Source: DASQPE01 sp964519805 (GTDB lineage: Bacteria > Gemmatimonadota > Gemmatimonadetes > Gemmatimonadales > GWC2-71-9). Taken from it: DNA of 63,090 bases. Under the pieces are notes generated by a model, which was not told the DNA's origin, ran no database searches, and saw only the letters and a list, made by a program, of their open reading frames with translations. The translations under genes were made by a program, and so were the position numbers. Shown piece by piece: positions 24,317 through 31,815 of this stretch. The stretch spans positions 1 through 63,090 of the forward strand of contig CAZFKN010000004.1 in NCBI GenBank assembly GCA_964519805.1, given 5' to 3'. How positions within the stretch are numbered: position 1 is the first letter of the stretch; the number at the start of each line of letters is the position of its first letter.

Positions 24317-25531
24317 GTGCGCGATCTGCGGGCGGACGTGCTCATCGTGGGGGCCGGGCCGGCGGGGAGCGCGAGCGGCGCGCTGCTCGCCCGCCAGGGA
24401 TTGGCGGTCGTCGTCATCGATCGCGCGGCGTTCCCCCGCGACAAGGCCTGCTCAGAATACCTGAGCCCGGAAGCCGTGCGGGTGCTCGATCGACTGGGCG
24501 TCGTATCCGACCTGGAACGGGCCGGAGCACGGCCGCTGGTCGGCACGATTGTGCGGGGACCCCTCGGCGCGCGCCTGCACGGCATCTTTGCGGAAGCGCG
24601 GCCCCACCCCGGCCGCGCTACCGGGCTCTCGGTCCGGCGCACGGTGCTTGACGCCCGGCTGGTACAGGCCGCTCGCGAGGCGGGCGCGACCGTGCTGGAG
24701 CGCACGGCGCTGGAGGAGCTGCTCTACGACGGGGGCGCCGTCGCGGGCGCCGTGGCCGGCGATCCCGATGGGCGCCGTCTGATCCACGCACGCCTCGTGA
24801 TCGGCGCCGACGGGCTCAGGTCCGCGGTGGCTCAGCGCCTCGGCGTCCGCCGCGGGGGCCGGCTCCGGCGTTACGCGCTCGTGGCGCACGTCGAGGCGGT
24901 GCGCGACCTCGGGGACTCGGCCGAGATGCACGTGGGGTCGCATGGCTATGTGGGATTGAATCGCATCGGCGACAACCTGGCCAACGTGGCGCTCGTCGTG
25001 CCTGCCGCCAGAATCCAGGGAGCGCGGGCGCGCGCGCACGACTTCTTCTTCGAGAGCCTGGAGCAGTTCCCCGGCGTGCGAGGGCGGGTGGATCCGCAGC
25101 GGCTCCAGCGACCGGTGCTCGCAACCGGGCCGTTCGACATGCGGGCGCGGCGGACGATCGCGGACGGGGCGCTGCTCGTGGGTGACGCGGCGGACTTCTT
25201 CGACCCGTTCACCGGCGAAGGCATCTGCGCCGCGCTTCGCGGGGCCGAGCTTGTGGCGGAGCACGGCGCGGCCGCGCTCGAGGCGCCGGGGCCGGTCCGC
25301 GCACGGCGCCTCGATGCCTACGCGTCGGCCCGCCGTCGGGCATTCCTGGGCAAGTGGGCCGTGGAACGGCTGATCGGCTATGCGATGGAGTGGCCCTCCC
25401 TCTTCGATCGCGCGGTTGATCGCCTCGGTCGACACCGCGACATGGCCCACACGCTCATCGGGGTCACGGGTGACTTCGTGCCCGCCGGGAGAGTGCTGAA
25501 TCCGGCCTTTCTCACGCGGATGGTCTTGTGA
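24317..25531 (+). CDS. FAD-dependent oxidoreductase, geranylgeranyl-reductase family
   Basis: The 404-residue flavoprotein opens with the FAD-binding fold ADVLIVGAGPAGSASGALLA (about residues 6-25), then PRDKACSEYLSPEAVRVLDR. The second FAD motif is near residue 285 (LLVGDAADFFDPFTGEGICA). This family covers geranylgeranyl reductases, flavin hydroxylases and halogenase relatives. Similar flavoproteins sit with a methyltransferase in type III polyketide (alkylresorcinol) clusters. Here it heads a run of five genes that overlap or nearly touch (flavin reductase, methyltransferase, SRPBCC, ketosynthase). Its GTG lies one base after the preceding stop. The adjacent flavin reductase suggests a two-component hydroxylase or reductase. 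Confidence 0.82.
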   Translation: MRDLRADVLIVGAGPAGSASGALLARQGLAVVVIDRAAFPRDKACSEYLSPEAVRVLDRLGVVSDLERAGARPLVGTIVRGPLGARLHGIFAEARPHPGRATGLSVRRTVLDARLVQAAREAGATVLERTALEELLYDGGAVAGAVAGDPDGRRLIHARLVIGADGLRSAVAQRLGVRRGGRLRRYALVAHVEAVRDLGDSAEMHVGSHGYVGLNRIGDNLANVALVVPAARIQGARARAHDFFFESLEQFPGVRGRVDPQRLQRPVLATGPFDMRARRTIADGALLVGDAADFFDPFTGEGICAALRGAELVAEHGAAALEAPGPVRARRLDAYASARRRAFLGKWAVERLIGYAMEWPSLFDRAVDRLGRHRDMAHTLIGVTGDFVPAGRVLNPAFLTRMVL

Positions 25532-26010
25532 GCGCGTCCGACGTCGACGACGCCCAGTTCCGCCAGCTCCTCGGCCGGTTCGCGACGGGGGTCGCCATCA
25601 TCACAGTCGCCGCGCCCGACGGCCGCCCCCACGGCATGACCGCCAACAGTCTCGCGTCCGTGTCCCTCAAGCCGCCGCTCGTCTCCCTCGCCGTCGATCA
25701 TCGCGCCGAGCTCCACGGGCTCATCACGCGCCGAGACGTCTTCGTCGCCAACATCCTCTCCAGCCCCCAGGAAGCGCTCTCCCGCCGGTTCGCGGACCCA
25801 CACGACGACCGGTTCGACGGCGTGGGTTACACCACGAGCCGGAACGGGGGGGTTCTGCTCGACGGTGCGCTCGCCCACATCGAGTGCGTACGCCATCACG
25901 TGGTGGAGGCGGGAGATCATACCATCGTGATCGGCCGCGTCGTGGGCGGCGGGACCAGCGACGGCCGGCCGCTCCTGTACTACCGGGGCGGCTACGGCAC
26001 CCTGGGCTGA
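25528..26010 (+). CDS. Flavin reductase-like FMN-binding protein (HpaC family)
   Basis: The 160-residue split-barrel protein matches the small reductase component of two-component flavin monooxygenases: FRQLLGRFATGVAIITVAAP, HGMTANSLASVSLKPPLVSL, FVANILSSPQEALSRRFADP, and the C-terminal HTIVIGRVVGG with LLYYRGGYGTLG. It would supply reduced FMN or FAD to a partner oxygenase. GTG 25528 overlaps the stop of the FAD oxidoreductase, so the two are translationally coupled and probably partners. Confidence 0.88.
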   Translation: MSASDVDDAQFRQLLGRFATGVAIITVAAPDGRPHGMTANSLASVSLKPPLVSLAVDHRAELHGLITRRDVFVANILSSPQEALSRRFADPHDDRFDGVGYTTSRNGGVLLDGALAHIECVRHHVVEAGDHTIVIGRVVGGGTSDGRPLLYYRGGYGTLG

Positions 26011-26013
26011 CCC

Positions 26014-26712
26014 ATGGCATCTCTCGCAACGCGCCGCCTCGGCACCGAGCTGCTCGACGACCCCGACGGGAGCCCCGCGCTGGTCCGGACGTCGCTCCGC
26101 AACATCGCCCGCGCCAACCGCTGGTTCGGCGGAACGGCGGCGCTCTGCTGGGGCCTCGGACGTGTCTTGCGCGGACTCGCGCCGGGCACGCGGCTTACGC
26201 TGCTCGACCTCGGGAGCGGGCTGGGTGACGTTCCCCGGGCCGCGGCGGCGTGGGCCGCCCGGCGCGGTATCGAGCTTGTCCCCATGGGCTTGGAGCGTCA
26301 TCCGGAGGCGGCTCGGCTCGCCATCGGCAGGGGGCTTCCTACGGTGATCGCCTGCGCGGGTGCGCCGCCCGTGTCACGGAAGAGCGTGGATATCGTCTCC
26401 GTCTGCATGCTCGCGCATCACTTCGAGCCCGACTCGGTAGTGGAGCTTTTCCGCACCTGCGAGGGCCTCGCGCGGCGGGCGGTGGTCGTCGCCGATCTCC
26501 GCCGCGCTCACCTGGCTGCAGCGGCGTTCTGGTGCGGGGCCCGGCTGCTGCGATTCGACCCAATCACCACTGCCGACGGGCTCACCTCGATCCGTCGCGG
26601 GTTCAGCCCCGGCGAGCTGACGGCGCTGCTCCGGCGGGCCGGCGTCTCCGGAAGAGTGGCCCGACGGCCCGGATGGCGACTCGTCGCAACGTGGACGCCG
26701 GCGCCCGCATGA
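26014..26712 (+). CDS. Class I SAM-dependent methyltransferase
   Basis: The 232-residue enzyme has the SAM-binding motif I LTLLDLGSGLGDVPRAAAAW (residues about 65-85), an acidic residue after strand 2 (GLERHPEAA) and a motif-IV-like DIVSVCMLAHHFEPD. A cap helix region follows with GLTSIRRGFSPGELTALLRR. The leading RTSLRNIARANRWFGG resembles methyltransferases encoded with type III polyketide synthases and FAD oxidoreductases, which methylate phenolic or resorcinol-like products. The actual acceptor is unknown. The gene starts three bases after the flavin reductase and its stop overlaps the next gene (ATGA). Confidence 0.85.
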   Translation: MASLATRRLGTELLDDPDGSPALVRTSLRNIARANRWFGGTAALCWGLGRVLRGLAPGTRLTLLDLGSGLGDVPRAAAAWAARRGIELVPMGLERHPEAARLAIGRGLPTVIACAGAPPVSRKSVDIVSVCMLAHHFEPDSVVELFRTCEGLARRAVVVADLRRAHLAAAAFWCGARLLRFDPITTADGLTSIRRGFSPGELTALLRRAGVSGRVARRPGWRLVATWTPAPA

Positions 26713-27173
26713 TGCGGACCGAGGATCGGCTCTTCATGCGCGCACCGGTCGAGCGCGTCTTCCGCGCCGCGGCCGACGTCGAGCGCTGGCCGGAGCTGCT
26801 CAGTCACTATCGCTGGGTGCGAATGGTCGAGCGCCGTCCCGACGGCGGCGTGGTGGAGATGGCTGCGTGGCGGCCGTTCGGTCGTCTCCGGTACCCCACC
26901 TGGTGGGTGTCGGAGATGTGGGTGGACGCCAAGGCCGCCGCCGTGCGCTATCGGCACGTGCGGGGGATCACTACCGGGATGGCCGTCGAATGGCGGCTAC
27001 AACCGGCTTACGAAGGGACCGATGTGACCATCGTACATGAATGGAACGGGCCGGACTGGCCCTTGATTCGCCGCCCTGCCGCCGAGTGGGTGATCGGGCC
27101 CGTGTTCGTTCACGGGATCGCCTCGCGGACCCTCGCAGGCATCCGACAGGTTGTGGAGCGGGCCGATGCCTGA
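26709..27173 (+). CDS. SRPBCC-fold protein, putative aromatase/cyclase
   Basis: This 154-residue protein has the hydrophobic-cavity fold of polyketide cyclases and START-like proteins: MRAPVERVFRAAADVERWPE at the start, an interior of long strands (WRPFGRLRYPTWWVSEMWV; AVRYRHVRGITTGMAVEWRL; GTDVTIVHEWNGPDWPL) and a long C-terminal helix (VFVHGIASRTLAGIRQVVER). With a ketosynthase next to it, a role in cyclising or aromatising a polyketone is attractive, but SRPBCC proteins also bind lipids and other hydrophobic ligands. The ATG at 26709 overlaps the methyltransferase stop; its own TGA overlaps the ketosynthase start. Confidence 0.75.
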   Translation: MMRTEDRLFMRAPVERVFRAAADVERWPELLSHYRWVRMVERRPDGGVVEMAAWRPFGRLRYPTWWVSEMWVDAKAAAVRYRHVRGITTGMAVEWRLQPAYEGTDVTIVHEWNGPDWPLIRRPAAEWVIGPVFVHGIASRTLAGIRQVVERADA

Positions 27174-28410
27174 TCGCCGCCGGGTCGTCATAACGGGTGT
27201 TGGTGCAGTAACGCCGATCGGGACGGGCGCCGCCGGACTGTGGCGCGGCTTGCGTGAGCGCCGCTCGGCCGTGCAGTGTGTGACCCGCTTCGATCCCACG
27301 CCGTTCAAGAGTCGGATCGCGGCGCAGGTGAACGATTTCGTCGCGACCGATCACCTGGAGGAGCGACGAGCCCGACGGCTGGACCGCTTTGGGCATTTCA
27401 GCGTGGCCGCGACCCGCCTCGCGATCGCGGACGCGGATTTCGACCTCTCGCGCGAAGACCCGGACATGGTGGGCGCAATGATGGGGACCGCGCTCGGCGG
27501 CGTCGCCTTCGGCGAGACGCAGTACCGCGAGTTCCTTCAGGGCGGGCCGAGAGCGGTCGATCCCACGCTCGCGCTCACGGTGTTTGCCGGCGCGGCGAGC
27601 TGCAACGTGGCGATCGAGTTCGGCGTTACGGGGCCCAACTCGACCAATGGAATGAGCTGTGCGTCCGGCACGATTGCCGTCGGTGAAGCGTTTCGCGCGA
27701 TCGTGCGCGGCGAGGCCGACGCCATGTTCGCGGGCGCCGCGGAGGCGCCGCTCGCGCCGCTCTGCTTCGGCGCCTTCGCCATCATCCGGGCGATGTCCAC
27801 CCGGAACGACGATCCCGCCCGGGCCAGCCGGCCGTTCGATCGCACGCGCGACGGATTCGTCATGGGAGAGGGGGCCGCAGTCCTGCTTCTGGAGGAGCGT
27901 GGCCGGGCCCTCGCGCGGGGTGCACCGATCTATGCGGAGATCTGCGGGTACGGACTCACGAACGACGCTTACCACATGACCGCGCCGCGACCCGATGGCC
28001 GCCAGGCCGCCCGGGCGATGCAGCTCGCACTCCGCGACGCCCGCATCGAGCCGGCCGACATCGGCTACATCAACGCCCACGGCTCGTCCACGCCGCTCAA
28101 CGACCCGACGGAGACGTCATCGATCAAGCAGGTCTTCGGTGAGCACGCCTACCGGGTGCCCCTGAGCGGGACCAAGGGATACTACGGCCACGCGCTCGGC
28201 GCGAGCGGCGCCATCGAAGCCGCCATCTGCGCGCTGTCGCTTCGTCACGGCTGGCTCCCACCGACCGTGAATCTCGAGAGCCCGGACCCGGCATGCGATC
28301 TGGATTACATCCGACAGGACGGCCGCGAGGCTCGGCCGGAGTTCATGCTCAGCAATTCGTTCGGGTTCGGGGGGATCAATGCGAGCCTGGTGCTCAAGCG
28401 GCCGGACTGA
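27166..28410 (+). CDS. Beta-ketoacyl-ACP synthase, FabF/KAS-II type
   Basis: The 414-residue condensing enzyme has an intact catalytic triad: Cys165 in MSCASGT, His305 in NAHGSSTPLNDPTET and His342 in GYYGHALGASGA. The C-terminal SNSFGFGGINASLVL motif is also complete. It starts RRVVITGVGAVTPIGTG, like all thiolase-fold KAS enzymes. The start at 27166 overlaps the SRPBCC stop; an upstream in-frame ATG at 27151 is less likely. No acyl-carrier protein, malonyltransferase, ketoreductase or partner chain-length factor is near, so it probably borrows the fatty-acid ACP. Its position with tailoring enzymes argues against a housekeeping FabF. Confidence 0.9.
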   Translation: MPDRRRVVITGVGAVTPIGTGAAGLWRGLRERRSAVQCVTRFDPTPFKSRIAAQVNDFVATDHLEERRARRLDRFGHFSVAATRLAIADADFDLSREDPDMVGAMMGTALGGVAFGETQYREFLQGGPRAVDPTLALTVFAGAASCNVAIEFGVTGPNSTNGMSCASGTIAVGEAFRAIVRGEADAMFAGAAEAPLAPLCFGAFAIIRAMSTRNDDPARASRPFDRTRDGFVMGEGAAVLLLEERGRALARGAPIYAEICGYGLTNDAYHMTAPRPDGRQAARAMQLALRDARIEPADIGYINAHGSSTPLNDPTETSSIKQVFGEHAYRVPLSGTKGYYGHALGASGAIEAAICALSLRHGWLPPTVNLESPDPACDLDYIRQDGREARPEFMLSNSFGFGGINASLVLKRPD

Positions 28411-28433
28411 AAGAAGGGGAGCACGGCTCAGCC

Positions 28434-28461
28434 TTCCTACTTCTCACTTCCTGCTTAGCAC
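28434..28461. repeat. Short degenerate heptad array at the ketosynthase / ccmD junction
   Basis: Four 7-base units, TTCCTAC, TTCTCAC, TTCCTGC and TTAGCAC, follow one another. On the minus strand they encode the last residues of CcmD and its TGA (28444-28446, in the second unit). A matching opposite arm is weak or absent, unlike the other arrays, so this may be a decayed copy. Confidence 0.55.
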
Positions 28462-28554
28462 CTGCAGTCGCACAAAATACGCCAGCAGTATCGCCCCTGC
28501 CACTACGTAGGCCGCGATCATATACCCGCCGTTCACCGGCGGCTCAGGTGGCAC
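28444..28554 (-). CDS. ccmD: Heme exporter protein CcmD, very small
   Basis: A 36-residue protein overlaps the end of ccmC by 11 bases. It reads PPEPPVNGGYMIAAYVVAGA followed by ILLAYFVRLQVLSRK: one membrane helix preceded by a Tyr and followed by basic residues, exactly the CcmD pattern. CcmD holds the CcmABC/CcmE complex together and helps release holo-CcmE. GTG 28554 is the only sensible start before the Pro-rich leader; GTG 28536 is an alternative. The stop and tail are in the heptad array. Confidence 0.75.
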   Translation of the reverse strand: MPPEPPVNGGYMIAAYVVAGAILLAYFVRLQVLSRK

Positions 28555-29257
28555 CGTGGTTCTCCCTCGCCTCCGCCGCCAGGCCGATGCCGTACCGCAG
28601 TGTGACCAGCCCGACATAGAGCAGCGTGAACATGAGGGTCGAGACGAGCAGCGTCCGCAGCATCTCCCACGGCAGTGACGGAGCGCTCGGCTTGAGCACG
28701 ATGGGCTGCGGGTGCAGCGTCCGGAACAGGTAGACGCTCAGATGCACGAACGGCACCAGCAGCATTCCCATGATGCCGACCACGGCGCTGAACCGCGCCC
28801 GTTCGTGGCGATCGTGCACGGCGGAGCGAAGCGCGAGATAGCCCACGAAGAGGAAGAAGAGGAAGAGGGTAAGCGTGAGGCGGGCATCCCACGTCCACCA
28901 GGTTCCCCAGATCGGCTTGGCCCAGATCGGCCCGGTGGTCAGCATCACGGCGGCGAAGACCAGGCCGACTTCCGCGGAGGACGCGGCGAAGCGGTCGAGC
29001 CGCGGGTCGTGGAGCCACAGGTAGAGCACGCTCACGATCCCGACCAGCGAGAACGCCAGGAGCGCGCTCCAGGCGGCGGGTACGTGCAGGTAGAAGATCT
29101 TCTGCGCCAGGCCCTGGCGGGCCTCGATCGGCGTATAGGCCAGCGCCATCACGTACACGCCCGCGATCCCGAGCAGGGCCAGGGCGCTGATGGTCCGGCC
29201 GCGCCGCATGACGACGTCAGCACGCTCGATCGAGTGCGGTGGAACGGCGGCGGTCAT
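28544..29257 (-). CDS. ccmC: Heme exporter protein CcmC
   Basis: CcmC presents heme to the chaperone CcmE in cytochrome c maturation system I. The 237-residue protein has six helices and the tryptophan-rich periplasmic motif as WAKPIWGTWWTWDARLTLTL (near residue 125), with conserved His residues in FYLHVPAAWSALL and PFVHLSVYLFRTLHP. Its ATG overlaps the ccmB stop by four bases. The length and motifs are normal. Confidence 0.95.
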   Translation of the reverse strand: MTAAVPPHSIERADVVMRRGRTISALALLGIAGVYVMALAYTPIEARQGLAQKIFYLHVPAAWSALLAFSLVGIVSVLYLWLHDPRLDRFAASSAEVGLVFAAVMLTTGPIWAKPIWGTWWTWDARLTLTLFLFFLFVGYLALRSAVHDRHERARFSAVVGIMGMLLVPFVHLSVYLFRTLHPQPIVLKPSAPSLPWEMLRTLLVSTLMFTLLYVGLVTLRYGIGLAAEARENHGAT

Positions 29258-29934
29258 TCGTCCACCACGTAAGAGAAAACGAGGGCGGCCACGGTCACGA
29301 AGACGACATCGTAGGCGGCGAGTATTCTAAGCCACCCCAGCATCTCGCTCAACGGACGGTCCGCCAGCAGTCGTGAGGTTATCTGCACCGCGCCGACGAG
29401 CGGCGGGACCATGAACGGGAGCAGCAGCACCGGCAGCAGCAGCTCGGCAAAGCGGGTCCGGACCGCCATCGCCCCGAACACCGTTCCGACCGCGACGAAG
29501 CCGATCGTGGCGAGTATCGCGGTGCCGACGATGCCGCCGACCGCCCGGGAGAGGTCCAGGTTGAAGAAGAGGACGAACAGCGGAAGCGCGACCGCTTCCA
29601 CCACCGCGACGAACGCGAGGTTGGCCAGCATTTTCCCAGCGAACAGCGCGCCGCGCGGCACCGGTGCGAGCAGGAGCCCATCGAGCGCCCCGTGCTCGCG
29701 CTCCACGGCGAACGCGCGGTTCATCGCGATCATCGCCGCGAACGCGAACGTCACCCACAGGGCGCTCGGTGCGAGGTCGGTCGATGACAGAGCGGTCGGA
29801 TCCCGGGCGAAGTTGAAGATGACGAGCACCAGCGCCCCGAACACCGTCGCGGACAGGAGCGCCGTCTTGCTGCGCAGCTCCGCCCGCACGTCCTTCCCCG
29901 CCACCACCAGCGCCAGCCGGATGGCTTCACGCAT
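29254..29934 (-). CDS. ccmB: Heme exporter protein CcmB
   Basis: The 226-residue membrane subunit of the CcmAB ATPase has six helices and typical motifs: VVAGKDVRAELRSKTALLSA at the start, the NRAFAVEREHGALDGLLLAP block, LPLFVLFFNLDL and LLPVLLLPFMVPPLVGAVQ. Together with CcmA it drives release of holo-CcmE. I chose the ATG at 29934, which overlaps the end of ccmA by eight bases, since upstream in-frame sequence belongs to ccmA. Confidence 0.94.
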   Translation of the reverse strand: MREAIRLALVVAGKDVRAELRSKTALLSATVFGALVLVIFNFARDPTALSSTDLAPSALWVTFAFAAMIAMNRAFAVEREHGALDGLLLAPVPRGALFAGKMLANLAFVAVVEAVALPLFVLFFNLDLSRAVGGIVGTAILATIGFVAVGTVFGAMAVRTRFAELLLPVLLLPFMVPPLVGAVQITSRLLADRPLSEMLGWLRILAAYDVVFVTVAALVFSYVVDE

Positions 29935-30643
29935 TGGCCAGCGCGTGGTAGCGGGGAAGGAACTGATCGAGGTCCCCGGCACGCGGCTCGTCGAGGGCCC
30001 AGCGCCCCTCCGCCAGCACGGCGACCCGGGACGCCAGCTCCCAGGCGTCATCGAGGTGGTGGGTCACGAGCACCAGCGCGAGGCCGGCCGAAAGCCGCGC
30101 GCGCAGGAGGGACCGCAGACGCTCTGTCGCGGGCGCATCGAGACCGGTGAACGGCTCGTCCAGCAGCAGGAGGCGGGGCTCATGCACCAGCGCCCGCGCG
30201 ATCGAGGCCCGCTGGAGAAGCCCCCGGCTCAGGCGCGGCGGCCGCTCGTTACCCTGTCCCCCGAGCCCCACCAGCTCGAGCACCCTTGAGGCGGCGTCGA
30301 CGGGGTTTGGCACGCCGTACAATCGAGCGGCGAGCGCCACGTTCTCTCTGACGGTGAGATCGTCGTACAGCATCGACTGATGGGACACGAACCCGACCGG
30401 GCGGCGCGCGTCCGGGTCCGAGGGCTCCACCCTCCTGCCCGCAACCCGCACCTCTCCGGCGGTCGGCCGGGCCAGACCGGCGAGGAGCCGGAGCAAGGTG
30501 GTCTTTCCCGCCCCGTTCGGGCCCGCGACGACCAGGGCCTCGCCGGCGTGAACCCGGACATCGACGCCCCGCAGCACGCGGAGCGCGCCGAAGGAGCGTT
30601 GCAGACCGACCGCGTCGAGCATCGGGCCGTCAGAGGACGGCAT
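29927..30643 (-). CDS. ccmA: Cytochrome c maturation ABC ATPase CcmA
   Basis: The 238-residue ATPase has Walker A VAGPNGAGKTTLLRLLAGLA, GFVSHQSMLYDDLTVREN at the Q-loop and Walker B LLLLDEPFTGLD, then an H-loop (VTHH). The signature reads LSRGLLQRASIARAL, where LSxGxxQR is the variant typical of CcmA rather than LSGGQ. It is the first ccm gene, and its start lies 14 bases inside the end of the response-regulator gene, linking ccm expression to that gene's transcript. CcmE, F, G and H are not in the window. Confidence 0.92.
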   Translation of the reverse strand: MPSSDGPMLDAVGLQRSFGALRVLRGVDVRVHAGEALVVAGPNGAGKTTLLRLLAGLARPTAGEVRVAGRRVEPSDPDARRPVGFVSHQSMLYDDLTVRENVALAARLYGVPNPVDAASRVLELVGLGGQGNERPPRLSRGLLQRASIARALVHEPRLLLLDEPFTGLDAPATERLRSLLRARLSAGLALVLVTHHLDDAWELASRVAVLAEGRWALDEPRAGDLDQFLPRYHALANA

Positions 30644-30998
30644 CGATGCGCGCGCCGAGCTCGTCGAGACGGAAGGGTTTGACGATGTAGCCGGAGTGGG
30701 GAAGATCCAGCGCCTTGAGCTGCGGCTCGATACTCATGTACGCGGTCGTGATGATGACCGGAAGGCTGGGCCGGGAGTGCCTGATCCGGCGGAGGAGATC
30801 CACGCCGTCGGTGTCGGGCAGGCGCATGTCGAGCACCGCGACGTCCGGCGGCCGCTCCGCGAGCAGTGCCAGCGCCTCGGCACCGGTGCTCGCGAAGACG
30901 AGGTCGTACCGCGGATTGAAGTGCCGCTCGTAACTCAGGCGCAGGGCCGGCTCGTCTTCGACGAACAGAACGCGCCGCCGAACCTTGTCATCATGCAT
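30630..30998 (-). CDS. Single-domain response regulator (CheY-like receiver)
   Basis: The 122-residue receiver has the acidic pair at E14-D15, phospho-acceptor Asp57 in VAVLDMRLPDTDG, the switch Thr in IITTAYMS and Lys in SGYIVKPFRLDE. There is no output domain, so it would act by protein contact. ATG 30998 is used because the receiver begins right after it; an in-frame start at 31073 adds an unlikely leader. It overlaps ccmA by 14 bases, an unusual pairing, and follows a STAS gene by 124 bases. No histidine kinase is adjacent. Confidence 0.88.
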   Translation of the reverse strand: MHDDKVRRRVLFVEDEPALRLSYERHFNPRYDLVFASTGAEALALLAERPPDVAVLDMRLPDTDGVDLLRRIRHSRPSLPVIITTAYMSIEPQLKALDLPHSGYIVKPFRLDELGARIDAVL

Positions 30999-31122
30999 GC
31001 GCAGACCTTCGAACGCGGGTCCGGTACGGCACGGACCCAGCGGGTCATCCACGGGGATGGAACGGACGAACACTAATTCCGCGGCGGGATACCGTCCATA
31101 GTGCGGGCCGGACGCCCCGGGG

Positions 31123-31437
31123 TCAGGCGACCCCCGTTTCGAGGTGAAAGAGGTCGACGAGCTTGGTCACCACGAGGAGGAAGCGCATCTCGTCGTTGGG
31201 GTTGCGGAGTACCACCGACTGCCGCCGCTCGGCCGCGCGTCGCTGAATCAGCATCAGGACGCCGAGCCCCGCGGAGTCGACCTGTCGCGTGCGGGCGAGA
31301 TCGATGATGAGCTGGCCGCTGCCGTCGGGCAGGGCGTCCAGAATCTGGACCGCCGCCTTGCGGAATTCCACCCGGGTATCGAGTCCCAGGCGCTCGGGCG
31401 CAATCAGCTCGCGAGCCGTGCCGTGCGTGGTTTCCAT
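31123..31437 (-). CDS. STAS-domain protein, anti-anti-sigma-like
   Basis: The 104-residue protein is a single STAS domain with the phosphorylatable serine at position 55 in TRQVDSAGLGVLMLI, as in SpoIIAA/RsbV-type anti-sigma antagonists and general partner-switch proteins. ATG 31437 is preceded by a good GGGAGG ribosome site, which decides it over the longer frame from 31503. No anti-sigma kinase or phosphatase is adjacent, so the partner is elsewhere. A GGGGTC/GACCCC hairpin lies over its stop codon (31119-31134). Confidence 0.85.
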   Translation of the reverse strand: METTHGTARELIAPERLGLDTRVEFRKAAVQILDALPDGSGQLIIDLARTRQVDSAGLGVLMLIQRRAAERRQSVVLRNPNDEMRFLLVVTKLVDLFHLETGVA

Positions 31438-31815
31438 GAAGCCTCCCACACCCGACAAGGCTGGCGCGCAAACCTGCGCTTGGCCTATGTCCACCTTCGG
31501 CACCGAGCTATCTCACCCCAGTCCTGCGGCGCGGATGAGACCTCTAGTTTTGCGGCCCCGGATCGCTCCGGGTGTGCTCTTATCGGGCGGATTTTTTTGT
31601 TCTGGGACCGCACCATGCGGCCCGCCGGGGGGAAAGGCGAGAGCGGTGCCATCGGTGCTAACACCAACGCGAAACGACACTTCCATGGCTGGGTCCGGGC
31701 CCGAGTGCGAGGCTCTGCACAGTACTTCGCGACAGACTGAGGAGAACTGCAACCCGGCTCTGGCTCCGTGGCACAGGCGGCTCTACCTTGTGAGTTCACC
31801 TTCATCTCGCGGCCC
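31438..31815. other. Intergenic region between the STAS gene and acs (divergent)
   Basis: The 378 bases hold no convincing gene. They contain a 6-base-pair perfect hairpin (31557-31572), a run of seven T at 31592-31598 and a moderately AT-richer patch, so the region probably carries the two divergent promoters and an untranslated leader for acs. I could not place a good -35/-10 pair with confidence. Several short frames cross it without ribosome sites. Confidence 0.5.

Noticed and set aside
27166..28410. Ketosynthase called as housekeeping FabF
   Set aside because: No acpP, fabD or fabG nearby, and it is tightly coupled to methyltransferase, SRPBCC and flavin genes.
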